Source: Caenorhabditis elegans (Eukaryota; Nematoda; Chromadorea; Rhabditida; Rhabditidae). Taken from it: a stretch of DNA of 64,000 bases. Both the position numbers and the translations under genes were made by a program. Positions within the stretch are counted from its first letter, which is position 1, and every line of letters begins with the position of its first letter. Of the stretch, positions 22,556-35,496 are shown one piece after another. The notes under the pieces were generated by a model, which worked only from the letters and a program-made list of their open reading frames with translations, searched no databases and had not been told where the DNA came from. Location of the stretch: the NCBI RefSeq assembly GCF_000002985.6, contig NC_003283.11, positions 3,844,001 to 3,908,000 on the forward strand, given 5' to 3'.

Positions 22556-24972
22556 TTATATCACATCTGTCACAATTTTTCTGTAAGACACATCTTTAAC
22601 AAATATTCTGAAAAGCATGGTCATTGCCTTCACATCTTCAAAGTTTTTGTTGATCACGTGCAAAAGTGAAAGCAGATTTGTGAATCTTGTCGGCCCATTT
22701 CGACTACTTTCAACGTTGCAAAACTGTAGGAGTGCTGAAGAGTAGGCTTTTTGCTGAGTCACCACTGTTTTCTGGCCGTCTTCGGATAGAGGTAGCGCTG
22801 AAAGTGTAGTCTAGAAAAATGTGATAAATTGATGACTGCAAGGCTGTTTTCTTGCCTATATGCGTGCCTAGAACAAGTAGGTCGCCCAGAAGACAGGCAG
22901 GCGTAGGCGTATAAATTTGAACATAGAATTACCTGCGTTACAGAAAAATATAGCATTGACCAGTGCGAACTCTTCATCAGTTATTTTCAATTCAATAAGC
23001 TTCATCACTAACAGACTTCGAATCCTCTGTAGAAATTGCGGTGAAATCTGTTTTAGCCTGAAATATCTCGAAATTACTTTTTTACAACAATTTCTGAAAA
23101 TTAAAAAAAGTTGTTAGAGCTTTGCAGTTGATTTCTGAACTTTACAAGCTTTCCAGATAAACTAATCTGCTATTACGTCTGCAGATCTAAAAGTGTTCAA
23201 TGACCTAGAGACAATTTGGCATGCACATTCGTTTTGCCAAGAAGTTTTTCCAAAAATAGTTTTTCGTGAATTTTCTGCGGTAGCACTTCAAAAATTTGCA
23301 ACACTTTTTTTAAGAAGTTGCAATAGTTTGTCAAAAAGTTTCAAAAATTTGCCAAAAATTTGCCAAGAATTATTAGGAATTATACATAAACTTATTTCAT
23401 AAACTGCCAAAATTGCAAAATACTGGTCAAAAATTGCACTTTTGTACAGGAAGTGAAATTTTTGGAAAGTATTCTAAAATGTTCCAAGAGTAAAAGATAG
23501 CTAAAGAAATTGCAAAAAATTTTCAGGAAGGTTCGAAATTTGGACAAAAAGCTCAAAAATTAGAAAAAAAAGGCAAATTTAAAAGTCTGGGAGATTTTTT
23601 TTTTCAAAATTTCCCAAAACATTCTTACCGAAGAATTGCATCTGGATAAATTTCCTTGCCATCGACGGTCATCAAAGTGTTCCTTTGCTCCTTCATTGCT
23701 CTCATCGCGCTGGCAAACAGCGACGCCTTTACACAGTAGTGTTTAAGCAAGATTTTCTGCAAATTCAGAAAAAAATCTATAAAAAAAGGTTTTAGCACTC
23801 ACTTTATCCTGAATATTCAAATTCAGTGAGCTCATAAAGTCAAGCGACATTAGGAATTCGATTGAAGTGTAGATTCCGAAAAATGACCATTCGTGATTTG
23901 TGATTTCGGATCTCTGGAATAAAATAATTATTGGAAATGTTAAATTTTTGAAAATACAACACACATATGCCTAATGTTAAATTATTGATTTTTCGGCTAA
24001 CTTTTCCATTCCAGAAAATTTATTGCGGGTTATCAAATAGTATTTCAACTTGAAAAACCAAATAAAATCAAAGCCCAAAAACGCAAAACATTTTCCAAAA
24101 CTGAAAAAAATCTTTAAAAATCTATAAACATTCTATAATTTCTTAGTCTTTATATTCGGTATACTGAGACTGTTTTTTGACATTTTGGGCAATTTGGGGG
24201 ATTATAAATTTGCGCGCGAAAGTTGAAAGAGCTGGCCAATCAGCGATATGCTGTAGGCGGAGGCAAGGGCGATGATTGGTCCTAATTTTCACGCGAATTC
24301 AAAATTGAGTTAGTAGCTAACAATTCGAAAAAAAACTAACGAAATTTTGAAGACTAATTTTTTTTGACTCGGCAATGGTTTATCGTTTTACCTGATATAA
24401 CCCTGATTGAATTTCATTTTTACAATATCCATCAGACATAAAATTATTTTTTTTCTTTCAAGTTTATCGATTTTTCAAATATCTCTTTTTCAATTCTCAA
24501 AACAACTCACCCTCGCTTTCATCTTCATCCTCCGCTTCTCCAATACCTCAAGCAACGAGAAATCCTCATCAGTGAACTGCGTTTTCATCGCATTGCTGCG
24601 TCTCGAATCCAAAAACCGCAGGGTCGCAACAGTGGTGGCTGCGTCAAAATCCTTTTCGTTTGTAAGCTCAGCAAAGCTCGGCTGGAACGTCATTCCGGCT
24701 TCCAGGCACTGTTGGTATCGACATCCCTTACACTTGACCACTGTGGACTTTGCCACGTGGGCGCACCCTCCACCATATTTGCATTTGTATTCTCGATTTA
24801 AAATGACGATCCGACGATAGAACATTTTACAGGCATCACACGTGAGAACTCCATAGTTGTTACTAAATGCGGGTCGAAAGCAAATTGCGCATTTTTTCTG
24901 CTGTAGGTCTTGTGAAAATGGAGATGATTCAAGAGAGGAATTAGATGGAGACGGAGTGTCAAACACGCTCAT
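22556..24972 (-). CDS. Nuclear hormone receptor NHR-6 (355 aa)
   Basis: Exons in transcript order: 24972-24511, 23913-23803, 23756-23629, 23057-22933, 22797-22556; 355 aa. A single 462-base first exon carries the whole DNA-binding domain: CAICFRPAFSNNYG, LTCDACKMFYRR, then CKCKY-type second finger closed by CKGCRYQQC and GM. The DNA-binding domain introns found in NHR-1 to NHR-5, NHR-8 and NHR-9 are missing. The otherwise constant FFRR is FYRR here. The ligand-binding domain has WSFFGIYTSIEFL, RAMKEQRNTLMT, IFFCNAG and an exon start ALPLSEDG. It is paralogous to NHR-7 (shared NNYGVLTCDACKM and GCRYQQCL). A GT microsatellite lies 66 bases upstream of the start. Confidence 0.9.
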
Positions 24973-25037
24973 GTTGTGAAAGAAGTGAGTAGGAGATATG
25001 CACATGTAATTTTTGTTCTGGCAGATTACGGCTTCTC

Positions 25038-25056
25038 GTGTGTGTGTGTGTGTGTG
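25038..25056. repeat. GT microsatellite in the NHR-6 upstream region
   Basis: About nine GT units, followed by GAGACGTGTGTCTGAGCTCACACC. Confidence 0.85.
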
Positions 25057-26904
25057 GAGACGTGTGTCTGAGCTCACACCTGAGCGTTTGTTCTATTGGA
25101 CTTTGGTAGATGAAGAGGAAAGTTGGACGGGAGCTATAATGAAAAGGTATTGTTTAGTGGGTAAATATAACACCATGAGGCCCGAGATGTTTGGTTAAAA
25201 AATGATGATAGAAGCGGGAAAACAGTCTCGGATAGTTTAAACAATTAGTGCGCCTTATGTGCATTTAGTGCATTTGAAAGTAAGAAGTTCTAATTATATG
25301 ATTTTAATATTCACAGAAAATAGAAGTTTAACATATTCGATTTTAAATCGGAAAAACTAGGGACTGGAAAAAAAACTTGGAAAATCCAGCTATTGTGGCA
25401 TGCCGACGCAAAGTTTCTGTTTCTCGCGGATAATAATTCTAGAAAATTTAATTTTACGAGCTTTTTGAGATTTTGCTTTAAATGTTGTAGTTTTTACTAT
25501 CTTGATTTTTGAGCAATAAAAAAGGAAAAAACTATGACAAAACTATTCAAAAATTTGTCTTTAGTAAAGTATTTGCCAAAAATTTTGTACCTGAATTCAA
25601 ACTGAAATTGGTGAGCCTATTTATGTTGAAGTTGAATTTTTTTAATTAAAAAAATTCACGTTGCGCAATTTGGAAATTGACCACCAAGGCGGAGCAGCGT
25701 CTGTCGGTTAAAAATGTATGCTTTTATTCAATTTTGCGAAAAAAATTAGAACAGGGCGAATTATTTTTGAATTCATAATTTGACAAAATTTGCGTGTTTG
25801 GTGCATATTAATTGAGCGGGAAATCAAAAATAATTCTACCCTTCCTGATTTTTTTGTTGCAAACTTGAAAAAACAAAAATAAAAAATCTAGATAAAACTT
25901 TATAAATTTGTATACTTTTTTACATTTTTTCTGAAGGTCACTCAGTTTTGAGGGCATGCGACAAATGCACAGCGTCTGAAATTAACAAGTACAAAGCTGC
26001 CAAGTTGCTCATAACACAATCTCTACTGCAAAATGTGCTCTGGCATAATCCTATGAATCAATGCACAAAAATTACCCAGTCTATACATACTTATATAAAC
26101 CTCAACAAGAGTGTATTTTCTGTTAAAACTAATTTTGTTGTTGAGGTCGGCGAAGCAGGTGTGGGAAAACTTTTATCTACAAAAAATGAAAAATGTTCTA
26201 GACTGACCATAAATCTGGCTTGATGCAAAACAAAGTGCGTCGGCTGTAAAAAATGATAAAATCACTAATAAAAAACACTTGTTTGGCCTGGTCATTTCAA
26301 CGCCACACATTTTATGAAAAAAATAAGGTTGCGACTACCTGCCAACTTTTAAAGTTTCCAAAAAAAGAAATACAAAAAAATTGAATACGGAGTACTATTT
26401 TGCAGTCAGGTGCTGCAGAACAAATATACGCGTTAAAAAAAAAACTAAAGTTTAAAAAAACTAAGCTAACGAGCTTAAGCAAAACATGACCACATTTTCA
26501 TACAACTTTTCCAAAAATTCGTGTAATTTCTCGTAATGATATGACTAATTTTCAAAGAATTAACCTTGTTTCAGGGAAACATAACAAAATAAACGTCGCC
26601 CTCTGCTCGCTTTCACGTAGTATATCACCAGCCAAATCCCATTCTGGTTCTCTGGTCGACTACATGTTCTGACTTGATAGCAGGTTCTTTGGTAACCAGG
26701 AGTCTAATGAGCTTGCGCGTTTTATCAGCATTCGTCTGTAGCCGGCTTATGAAAATGTTACTTTTGTAACTTGATAAGTTTAATTTTAGATTTCCATTAT
26801 TAAAATATCAATAAAAAATTGGTTTGCAAAACTTTGCGGATTTGACGAATTCCAAAACTTGACCCTCGCTAAATGTCATTTTCCAGAGCAATGTAAAAAT
26901 TGGG

Positions 26905-27010
26905 ACAACAAACATCTTGTCCCGACATCTAGTTTGTCTTGCAATAGGCGTGGCGTGATGTCATGTGAACCCGGTAGGTGTCGGGATAAGATATTGGTTG
27001 GGATCCCGAT
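26905..27010. repeat. ATGTCGG-type palindrome
   Basis: CATCTTGTCCCGACATCTAG on the left faces GGTAGGTGTCGGGATAAG on the right, with GTGAACCCGG between. Same family as 1141-1310. Confidence 0.5.
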
Positions 27011-27302
27011 TTTTGCATCACCTCAGATACCTAACCAGTTTTATCACCCTCTAAAAGAACAAGAGCGAAAATGATGCAGCCGACAGATATCGAGGCTCAA
27101 AATAATCTGTTCACCTATAATTTTCTTTGTATGTCTGATGTTAGAGCGCATCAAATGAGCATGAAGAACAACAGAAAAAATGTTATAAAGTATTTATTTG
27201 AGTTGATATAATATGTTCTAGAATTTTCAACAGATATGTCACTTGATAGTTTTCAATATGGCTCAATATTTCATTATACAGATACTCTTAATCACAGTGA
27301 AA

Positions 27303-29188
27303 TCATATCAATTCCTGCTCAATTTTCTTGAACTTCATTCCTTTCACAGCGAGCCGAAAGACCATCGTAAGGTACTGTAGATCCTCAAAGTTCTTCTGAA
27401 TAATCGGACATAGGGATAGCAAGTTTGTCAGCCTTGAAGGCCCGTTTCTATGGTACATCAGTAGACAATATTGTGATAGAGCCGACGTGAAGTTTTGCTG
27501 TTGAGCCGAGACGATTTGCTGGGCGTTTGGATTGTCTTGATCGTAGAATACAGCTGTGAAGAGGAAGATTGAAATCTTAGTTTTACTTTGGAGTTGTATT
27601 TTCAGTTAATCTAACTAGTGACAGTTATTACCTGGGTCACAAAATATTATGGCACTGATCAAAATGCATTCCTCTGTTGTGACATCCAACTCTGCCAGTT
27701 TGCTAATCAACAAGCTCCGGACTCTATCCAAAAACTGATCAGCTCCTTGCTGAAAACCGAGTAACGCCCGCATCTCTTTTGGATAAATATCCTGCCCATC
27801 GACAGTAGTCATTCGATCTTTTTTGTCCAAATATGTCCGCATGGCTCCTCCCAATAGTGCACATTTTGAAGCCGAGTGACGGAGAAGAATTAACTGAAAT
27901 TGTTTTTTTCATATTGCGGTAAACTTTTAAAATAAAATAATTTCAAATTTCTTACCTTATCAGGTGTGCTCAGCTTCTCCATAAAATCCAAATTCAACAA
28001 AAGATCGACAGTGGTGTAGAGCGCCAAAAACGTCCAATCCTGTGGGCTGATGTACTTGTTGATTGTCTGGAATTGTATTTTAAGCTAGAGAATTGGTGAA
28101 ATAAATATATTCACAGTCATAATCTTGAATATCTGAATCAAAAGTTATTTAATAAAAACAAAAAAGTACCAAAAGTTTTTTATTCAGAATATGAATTCAA
28201 GGTATGTTTTTTTTCTGATTGGTGCAGTAGATCTGTCACTTCCAAGCTGGTTTTAGCTTTCTTAAAATATTTGAAAATTTTTCCAGTTTATTTCCAAGAT
28301 GTCAAAATTTTCAATAGGTAAAAAATATTCTGATTTAATTTTAATTATTTCTATTGAAATGTTACATACAAAAAGTTCGAAAATAATACTCAACATTTCT
28401 CTAAGTCTATTTTTGGTTCGAAAATTTGCAGATTTTTCAATTTTCAGATTTTTCAAAAATTTCAGCCAAATTTTCAATTTTAAAATTTCCTACAATGTGA
28501 ACTCCTTGATAAATTTTGAGCATTATTTTGTGTGTTAAAATACAAATTATTAATCATAATTAAAATATTTTTTGTCTGTTTTTTTGTCTTTGTGTCTGTT
28601 TTTGTCTGATTTTCAAAAAAATGTTAAACTTACTATTAGTTTAAACCACGTTTTGACTGAATTTAAAAAATTTTCAAAATTTTTCACAGCTATGAATTTC
28701 AAACATATTAATTAAAAAACTCATCCACTAACCCTTGACTTCATCTTCATTCTCCGCGTATCGACAATCTGCTCCAGCGAAAGATTATCGTCGGTAAACT
28801 GTGTCTTCATTATTCGACTTTTTCGAGTATCCAAGAAAACCAAGTTCCCAATAGTTACGGATATATCCAAATCCTTCTCATTCGTCAATTCCAAGAAAGT
28901 CGGCTGGAATGACATTCCAGCATCCAGGCACTGTTGATACCGGCATCCCTTGCACTTGACCATTGGGGACTTTGCCACGTGGGCGCACCGTCCATCGTAC
29001 TTGCATTTGTAGTCTTTTTTGAGTATCACTATCCGCCGGAAGAACATCTTGCAAGCATCACAAGTAAGGACTCCATAGTTGTTGCTATACGCGGGTCGGA
29101 GGCATATGACACACTTCCTCTGCGGTATATCGATTGAGAGCGGTGATGACGTGGCAGAGGAGGGAGACGGGGTGTGGTAGACACTCAT
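27303..29188 (-). CDS. Nuclear hormone receptor NHR-7 (359 aa)
   Basis: Exons in transcript order: 29188-28733, 28066-27956, 27893-27632, 27553-27303; 359 aa in only four exons. As in NHR-6, the first exon contains the entire DNA-binding domain: CVICLRPAYSNNYG, LTCDACKMFFRR, CKGCRYQQC. In addition the two middle ligand-binding-domain exons are fused into one of 262 bases, as in NHR-8. Landmarks are WTFLALYTTVDLLL, LLRHSASKC, TTVDGQDIYP, AIIFCDPG and QQNFTSALSQYC. A 666-base intron 1 has no recognisable content beyond AT-rich sequence. Probably functional. Confidence 0.9.
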
Positions 29189-31320
29189 GTAGAATGAATA
29201 TGCAGTGATTAGATGGCTGAAGTTTGAATGCTTATTAGATTTTAGCGACTACGTGAGAAAGTGTGCACTCGTGAGAGACTGAGTCGTGCATGTTTTTGGT
29301 ATAAACTTCCTTCGCGTAATGGAATGCTACAAAACATGAATATTTAGTTCTTGGTTAGCGATCAGAAATTAAAAATAGTCAAACAGAAGCAATTCAAGTG
29401 AATCAGAGTTTAAAATATTAAAAATAAATAGGTTACACAGCCTAAACAACACCTGAATACTTTTGATCTGCACCAAAAATTGGCAATTCAAAAATGGAGT
29501 TTACATATTTAGTGGTGGGGATTTTGGTTTCTGCGATAGAAACAGGGCTAAATCCAAAAAAAAAGTTTGTTTTTTACAATATAATTAAATTTGGTTTATT
29601 CATTCACAATTTAGGACGTACCGGAATTTTTTTTTTCGAAAAACGAGAAACTTGAAATTTTTTTTGTTGGAAAACTTCAAAATTTTAGAACATACTTACT
29701 GTCTGGTTATTTCCGACTGGCCTTTTTTAGGGAAAAAATATAGCTTACAATTTGAAATTTATGAATTTTTATATTACCAATTGGCACCAAAAATACAACA
29801 ACAAAAACGATAATTCTTTTTTGAAAAAATAACAAACCTGGTCGTGATTAAAGAATATGACGGTGAAAAAGTTAGATGAATTTTTTAAATTTTGTTTTCA
29901 ATTTTCCAAAAATAAAACCAAATGTTTCTCTATGTTAACTTCGAATTCCCGAGCAAATTTGAAAGCCTAGGATGATATTCTGTCTTTTCCGGCTGATTTT
30001 ATTAATTTTTGTATTTTTTCCATTTTAAAAAACATCGCCAAATTTTAAGACTTTTTTGTGAAAAAAGATGACCCGAAAAAACTTACCTAAAACAGTACAA
30101 AATAAACTAAAACCCAAAAAATTTGATTCACTTTAAAACCTACATCATCTCTCTCGAGAAATGATCAATAAAAATTCGGATTTCAAACAAAAACAGTATT
30201 TCGTCATTTTATCCGCCTCCTACTCTTTCATTTTTGCCTTTTTGATCAAAAATAGTGCACGAGAAATCCGGCGGATTAAATCGGAAATCCCAGAGATTAT
30301 TTTTCGTAAATATATACGGAACATTGTCGTTTTCCTATAAAGTCCTAAACTAATATAGAAATCATAATATAATTTGTAATTAAAATAACTTCGCATTTTT
30401 AAGAAAAATTATGCGGGTAATTTTTGCTACATACAAAAAATAACTAAATTATCGGGGTTTGGATATAAGTTTGAATGACGAGTGAGTCAAAAAAAGAGAA
30501 AGATTTGTTTTCAATAATTTCTAGGTAAAATGAATCATATTGTTTCCAGGAACAAACAACTATTCCGAGAAAAAAGAATTCAATGAAATTGGGCATACAT
30601 CCTGTCATAAATCATATGGTGTGTGGTCATTCTATACTATTTTTAGCATATTAGAAAGTGAGCAATCTCGATTAGACAAAAAAAATAATTTGCAGAAGTT
30701 GGAAGTCGCCAATCATACTTTAAAGACGCACATTTTTATGCATTTAATAAAAATTCATCGCGTCGAGACCGGTATTTTTGGTTCAAAAATCGTGGAATGT
30801 CGCTTCTGGATAATATTTTTGTAAACTTGCGCAAAGAAACTGCTGCAAAAATGCCAGTCTTTGATTTGAAATACCGACAGTGGGGGGGGGGGGGGGGGGA
30901 TCATTAAGAACCAGTATTATGGTGGCAAAACGGTCAACTACAATAGTGAAATTTTTCGAATTTTTTAAAGTGGTAACTATGTACTATGGTAAGTACTCGA
31001 TTTTTCCAATTTTTTGGGCGTCGTCAATTGAAAAAAATAAAATTCCTCTGAAATTTATGGTCTGCCGATGTTTCAAATATGAATATTCAAACATTGTAGA
31101 AATTCGAACATGCGACAATGCAATAGTTTTTTTTCAAAAAAGTGGCAAAAACACAGTAATTGCCACTTTTCGACTAGAATAAAAATTTTTCAAATACGCT
31201 TTTTGAAAAGTTTTTCTTGAACATGCAGATAACAAAACTGGAAACAAAAAAATGTAATGTTCATAAATAAACGTATTGAAAAAATCCAACAAGTTTAAAA
31301 TATTTTTTAAAAAAACCCGT
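29189..31320. other. Intergenic: NHR-7 upstream region and NHR-8 3' flank
   Basis: No gene seen. The immediate upstream part (29215-29310) is GC-richer with GTGAGAAAGTGTG and GAGAGACTGAG words. An 18-G tract is at 30882-30899. At 30930-31190 a repeat-like segment includes AGTGGCAAAAACACAG, resembling the interior of the TTAA elements. Confidence 0.45.
30882..30899 (+). repeat. G18 homopolymer tract
   Basis: Eighteen consecutive G on the plus strand, bounded by CAGT on the left and ATCATT on the right. Confidence 0.9.
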
Positions 31321-34300
31321 TTATATTAACTCTTCAACAATATTCCTGAACTTAATATCAGCCCTCTTCATACGAAACATCATCGTCAGAAACTGCAAAT
31401 CGTCAAAGTTTCTCTGAATAATCGGACATAAAGATAGCAATTGTGTGAACCGGGACGGTCCATTCAGACCGTATTTGCACATGCAGAAGTGAAGCAAAGC
31501 TGCCGTGAACTCTTGTTGTTGGGACGCTACTTTTGATTGGGCTGCTGAGTTCTCCGGCTCGTAGAACACATCTGAAACATGCTATATATTTTTGGAGGAT
31601 ATATTAAAGGTGGAGTAGCGCCAGTGGGGATTTTGTCTAAATACACTTATATAAAAAATGAGCTTTTGAGGAAATCCAGAGCAATTTCGCATGTTCCGAC
31701 CTCCACAATGTTTCAATACAAATAATAGAAATAAAATTAGACTATAAATAAAATGTAGGGAAAACAATTTTTTTTGGTCGACTTCCAAAATGATGAGTGG
31801 CAAAAACTGAGTAATTGCCACTTTTTGACAGCAAACTAAAAAACTTCAAAATTTTTTTGAAAAGTTTTCGGTCATTTTGGCACCATCGGAGTAGTTTTAA
31901 GACTTTCCTCGCTGGCGCTACAACCTTAAGTGAAATCTTGGATGAAACATCAAGTCTGAACTAAATTTTAAGTCTGACTCAAGTCTTGCACAAGCTTTTC
32001 CAACTTCTACCAAGAGTGTCAAATCCCAAGAAAACCTTATGTAGTTCAGTCCCATCAATTTAGCATAAGAAGTTACCTGGATTGCAAAAAATAATTGAAG
32101 AAATCAGCAAAAACTCTTCTCGAAGAACCGTCAGCTCTGCAAGTTTTCCGACCACCATGCTTTTAATCCTGCCCAGAAACTCTCTGGCTCCACCAGAAGA
32201 GCCCACAAAATCTAGTATACTATTTGGATAAATATCCTGGCCATCCACCGTTATCATTTCAGCCTTTTTCTCATTGAAACTTCTCATAGCGCCTGCGAAA
32301 AGTGAGCATTTTGAGGCGGAATTTCGCAGTAAGCACATCTGGAATAAAATTGTTAGAAAGACCGCAATAAATATTTTTGTTATTACTTTTTCTGCAGTTT
32401 GAAGTTTGCTCATGAATGGCATGTTGGATAAAAATTCTACCGTTGTGTAAAGTGCAAAAAATGACCAATCTTGAGGACGGAGTTGCTCTTTTGGGGTCTG
32501 AAATTTAACCTTTTCAGCTTTGGGCGCAAATTCGCCGTTTCTCGAAAGTTTCAGAAACCAGCTATAATTTTACCTTTACATAAGTCTCCAGTCCCTTCTT
32601 CTCGACCATTTCTTGCAGTGTTGGATTACTTATAGTAAACTTGGTTCTCAATGTTTCCCTCCTATGATTATCCAAATACCGTAGCCCATCGATAATGGCA
32701 TCCAGCTCGTCATCCTTTTTATTTCTGATTTCCAAAAGCCGCTTCTGTTTTCGAAAGGCATAGTTCATTCCAAATTTCAGACACTCCTGGTAGCGGCATG
32801 ACTTGCACTTTGGGTAAATTGTAGAATCTTCGGAGAAACCTGTAATTATGGTTTATCGAAAAAATGAAAAAAAATATATATAAGCCACCTTCAAAGCAGT
32901 TATTTGAACATTTACAAGTATACTCGAGCTTTTCAGTGACAACGCGGCGGAAGAACATTTTACAGGCATCGCAAGTCAGTACCTGAAATTATGATTAGAG
33001 TATGAGTTTTGTAAGTGGGGATTTTTTATAGTATGCCTACAAAATTATTATACAAAATTATTTTACATATTAATGTTATAATTTGTTATAATTATGTTAT
33101 ATATATGTTATAATTAAACACTCCAACAATTTTGAAGGTTTTTCAAAACATAACTTGTTTTGGTTGACTTCCAAAATCTTTGATAATATCAGAATATTTT
33201 TGCATTATTCTTTTAAAATAAAATTGAGAAATCCACTTTTTTTTTGAGGATACAAATTTGCAAAATTTTTTCAACAGATCATATTTTTCTGCTTCGTTAT
33301 TTAAAACGTAGTCATAATCATACAAATAAAACAAATTGAATTCCCCTGTCTCACACATACTAGAGCAATTAGGCACACTCAGAGCACAGATCACATAGTT
33401 ACTACAAAAGCACGTCTAGTGTGCTCGAGGACAACGTGAATATTGCAAAGAGCAATATGTGTTGATGAATAATCCGTCTGAGCATTGTGAAAGAGAATAT
33501 TTTTAGTCTGATTAGGATTAGGGAGTATGTATTTTTGAAACACTAATACTCATCCCGCTATGTCACAATTTAATCTTCAAAAATGATGGTTATGATTTCT
33601 TGTCTGATTTGTTACATTGAATTGATGCTCGGGAAAATATTTAAAAACTGGTTGGCATAAGATAGTGACTACAAAACTGTCGCCTGAACAGACGACATGT
33701 GCCGGGCCCGGAATGTGCGGAAAATTTTTTAATTTGCCGTATTTGCTAAAATAATATTTTTAGGAGCGTACAAAATTACAGAACGAACAAAAAAGCTCAA
33801 AATCGGAAATTCTCTTCTTAATAATTTTTCATCGGATTTTAAAATGGGCGTAGAAAGACATTTAATATTAGAAAAAAACTTGATCTGAAATTTTTATGAG
33901 AAAATCGAATTTTCTAATCTAAAAAAATCCCAAAATGTTAACCTAGACTCAAACATCTAAAAACATGGAATTTCTTCAAAAATAATGCGGCAATGCCCTG
34001 AAAAAAATTTAGATCAACTTAAATTTACTTGCAAAACAAATTATGTTCTAACACAAAGATCGGTTTTGTGAGATAAATTGCCTCAACCCTGTAGTTAGAG
34101 CCACACTTGAGATTTTCTATTTTTTTTCCTCTTTTTATTATTTTGAAAAACACGACCAGAACCGCATTTAATTTTAAAAACAACACGCAAACAATTTTTT
34201 AAATTTATTTCAATTATTAAAACCCACTCCATAGTTATTGCAATATGCTGGACGATAGCACACTAAGCACTTTCTTGGATCGATAAATGAATATTCGCTT

Positions 34301-34323
34301 AGAGACGGTGGAGAACTTGACAT
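31321..34323 (-). CDS. Nuclear hormone receptor NHR-8 (359 aa)
   Basis: Exons in transcript order: 34323-34228, 32982-32889, 32839-32574, 32497-32387, 32338-32077, 31571-31321; 359 aa. DNA-binding domain: CLVCYRPAYCNNYG, LTCDACKMFFRR, then a second finger with about 13 residues before CKSCRYQEC. The ligand-binding domain shows WSFFALYTTVEFL, LLRNSASKC, ITVDGQDIYP, IIFCNPG and QQQEFTAALLHFC. The last three exon lengths (251/262/111) equal those of NHR-7, but the DNA-binding domain still has its introns, so NHR-7 and NHR-8 are sisters and NHR-7 lost them later or was converted by NHR-6. Intron 5 contains a complete TTAA element. Intron 1 is 1.2 kb. A TTATCAG word lies about 90 bases upstream. 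Confidence 0.9.
31604..31929. mobile_element. TTAA-flanked non-autonomous DNA element in NHR-8 intron 5
   Basis: Starts TTAAAGGTGGAGTAGCGCCA and ends GCTGGCGCTACAACCTTAA, so the ends are inverted and both sides carry TTAA. Interior has CAAAAACTGAGTAATTGCC and TTTTCGGTCATTTTGGC. This fits the C. elegans palindromic TTAA families; the exact family was not verified. Confidence 0.75.
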
Positions 34324-35496
34324 GATTAAACTATAACCAGAAAATTGTGCACAAATCAGCCGATCAACAAGCAGTGGAGAATGAAGAAGTGAGAGAGGAG
34401 GGAGGGGCGGTACTTATCAGGAATAACAATTCCCAGAACGCCTTAATTTGTGAAGTCAAATTTGAAAACTTGATCCTACAAATTGGAGAAAAAGCTCCAA
34501 AACCTTGATATAACTAAAAAAAACTGATTGAATCTATTTTCTTATGATGTATCCAGCAACTTTATTCCGCAAACCCATCTCTGAAGAAAAATTAATTTGG
34601 TAAAAATTATTTTTTTAAAAATGGAAAAAATTAAGAATTTAGTGCTAAAATGATCAAATATTATGGTAAAATTTTTCAAGAGCAATTTGAAAAAAAAAAT
34701 TTCACAGTTAAAAATATTACGACAATTACTCAGTTTCCACCTGCCATCATTTTGGAAGTCGATTTTTTTTGTTGCAACTTTCAGCGTGAACCAAGCCATT
34801 TTCCCACGCTAGGCTTATAATTTGGAGCGATTTTACAGGCATTTAAAGTATTGTAAAAATACACTGATAGCAAATTCAGATCTGCTTTTTCTAGTTTGAA
34901 ATGCTCGGTATATGTGAGATACCTATAAAAATGTAAGAATATTTACATTAGTTGGTGATAATTTGAAAAAAAAAATTATTCCGTAACTTGTTATTAGTAT
35001 GGCTGAGTTCAACCGATCATGGCTTCTATTAAAAATAATTGCACTCTTGATCTCCGCTAAATTTCTGACAAAACGATTAGATTAAAAAGTGTCACAAAAT
35101 TAATGTGGTTTATGTTCCTGGTCGAGATTATTCACCGAGATATGCTGACGTGCTCAAAAAATACAATTGGGATTTTATATTTCACTTGTATTAGAGTAAG
35201 ACATTTTTTGCGGAAGAGTTAAAAAGACATTTATATTAAGATTTAGATTTGAGATTTGCAAATATCACAATTTTGGACGAACTTGGCAAATTGCTACTTC
35301 TGGAGCGCAATCGGCTGGATGTGATTTGCGCCTTATCCGCGTACCAGGAACAACAATATGTCACATTGCAACACAAAATAATTACACATTTAAATAACTA
35401 GAAAGTTCTACAAAAATGGTTCGCTGGAAAAAAAAAGTTTCTGATAGTTTTGTAAGAATTGATTCATAAAAATGCTCCATATTCCACAATCATTCC
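34324..35496. other. Intergenic: NHR-8 upstream region
   Basis: No gene seen. The segment 34540-34800 repeats interior words of the TTAA element (CTCAGTTTCCACCTGCC, TGGAAGTCGATTTTTTTTG). The rest is AT-rich. Confidence 0.45.
34412..34420. promoter_or_regulatory. Possible GATA-factor site upstream of NHR-8
   Basis: ACTTATCAG matches the extended TTATCAG core used by intestinal GATA factors such as ELT-2, about 90 bases upstream of the NHR-8 start. Motif match only. Confidence 0.3.

Larger units (their letters stand above)
24973..27302. other. Intergenic: NHR-6 upstream region and NHR-7 3' flank
   Basis: No gene supported. Contains a GT microsatellite (25038-25056), AT-rich sequence, a 91-codon plus ORF at 25948-26223 without family resemblance, and a dispersed palindrome at 26905-27010. 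Confidence 0.45.

Noticed and set aside
25948-26223. 91-codon plus-strand ORF
   Set aside because: No domain, no acceptor or start context, no neighbouring exons.
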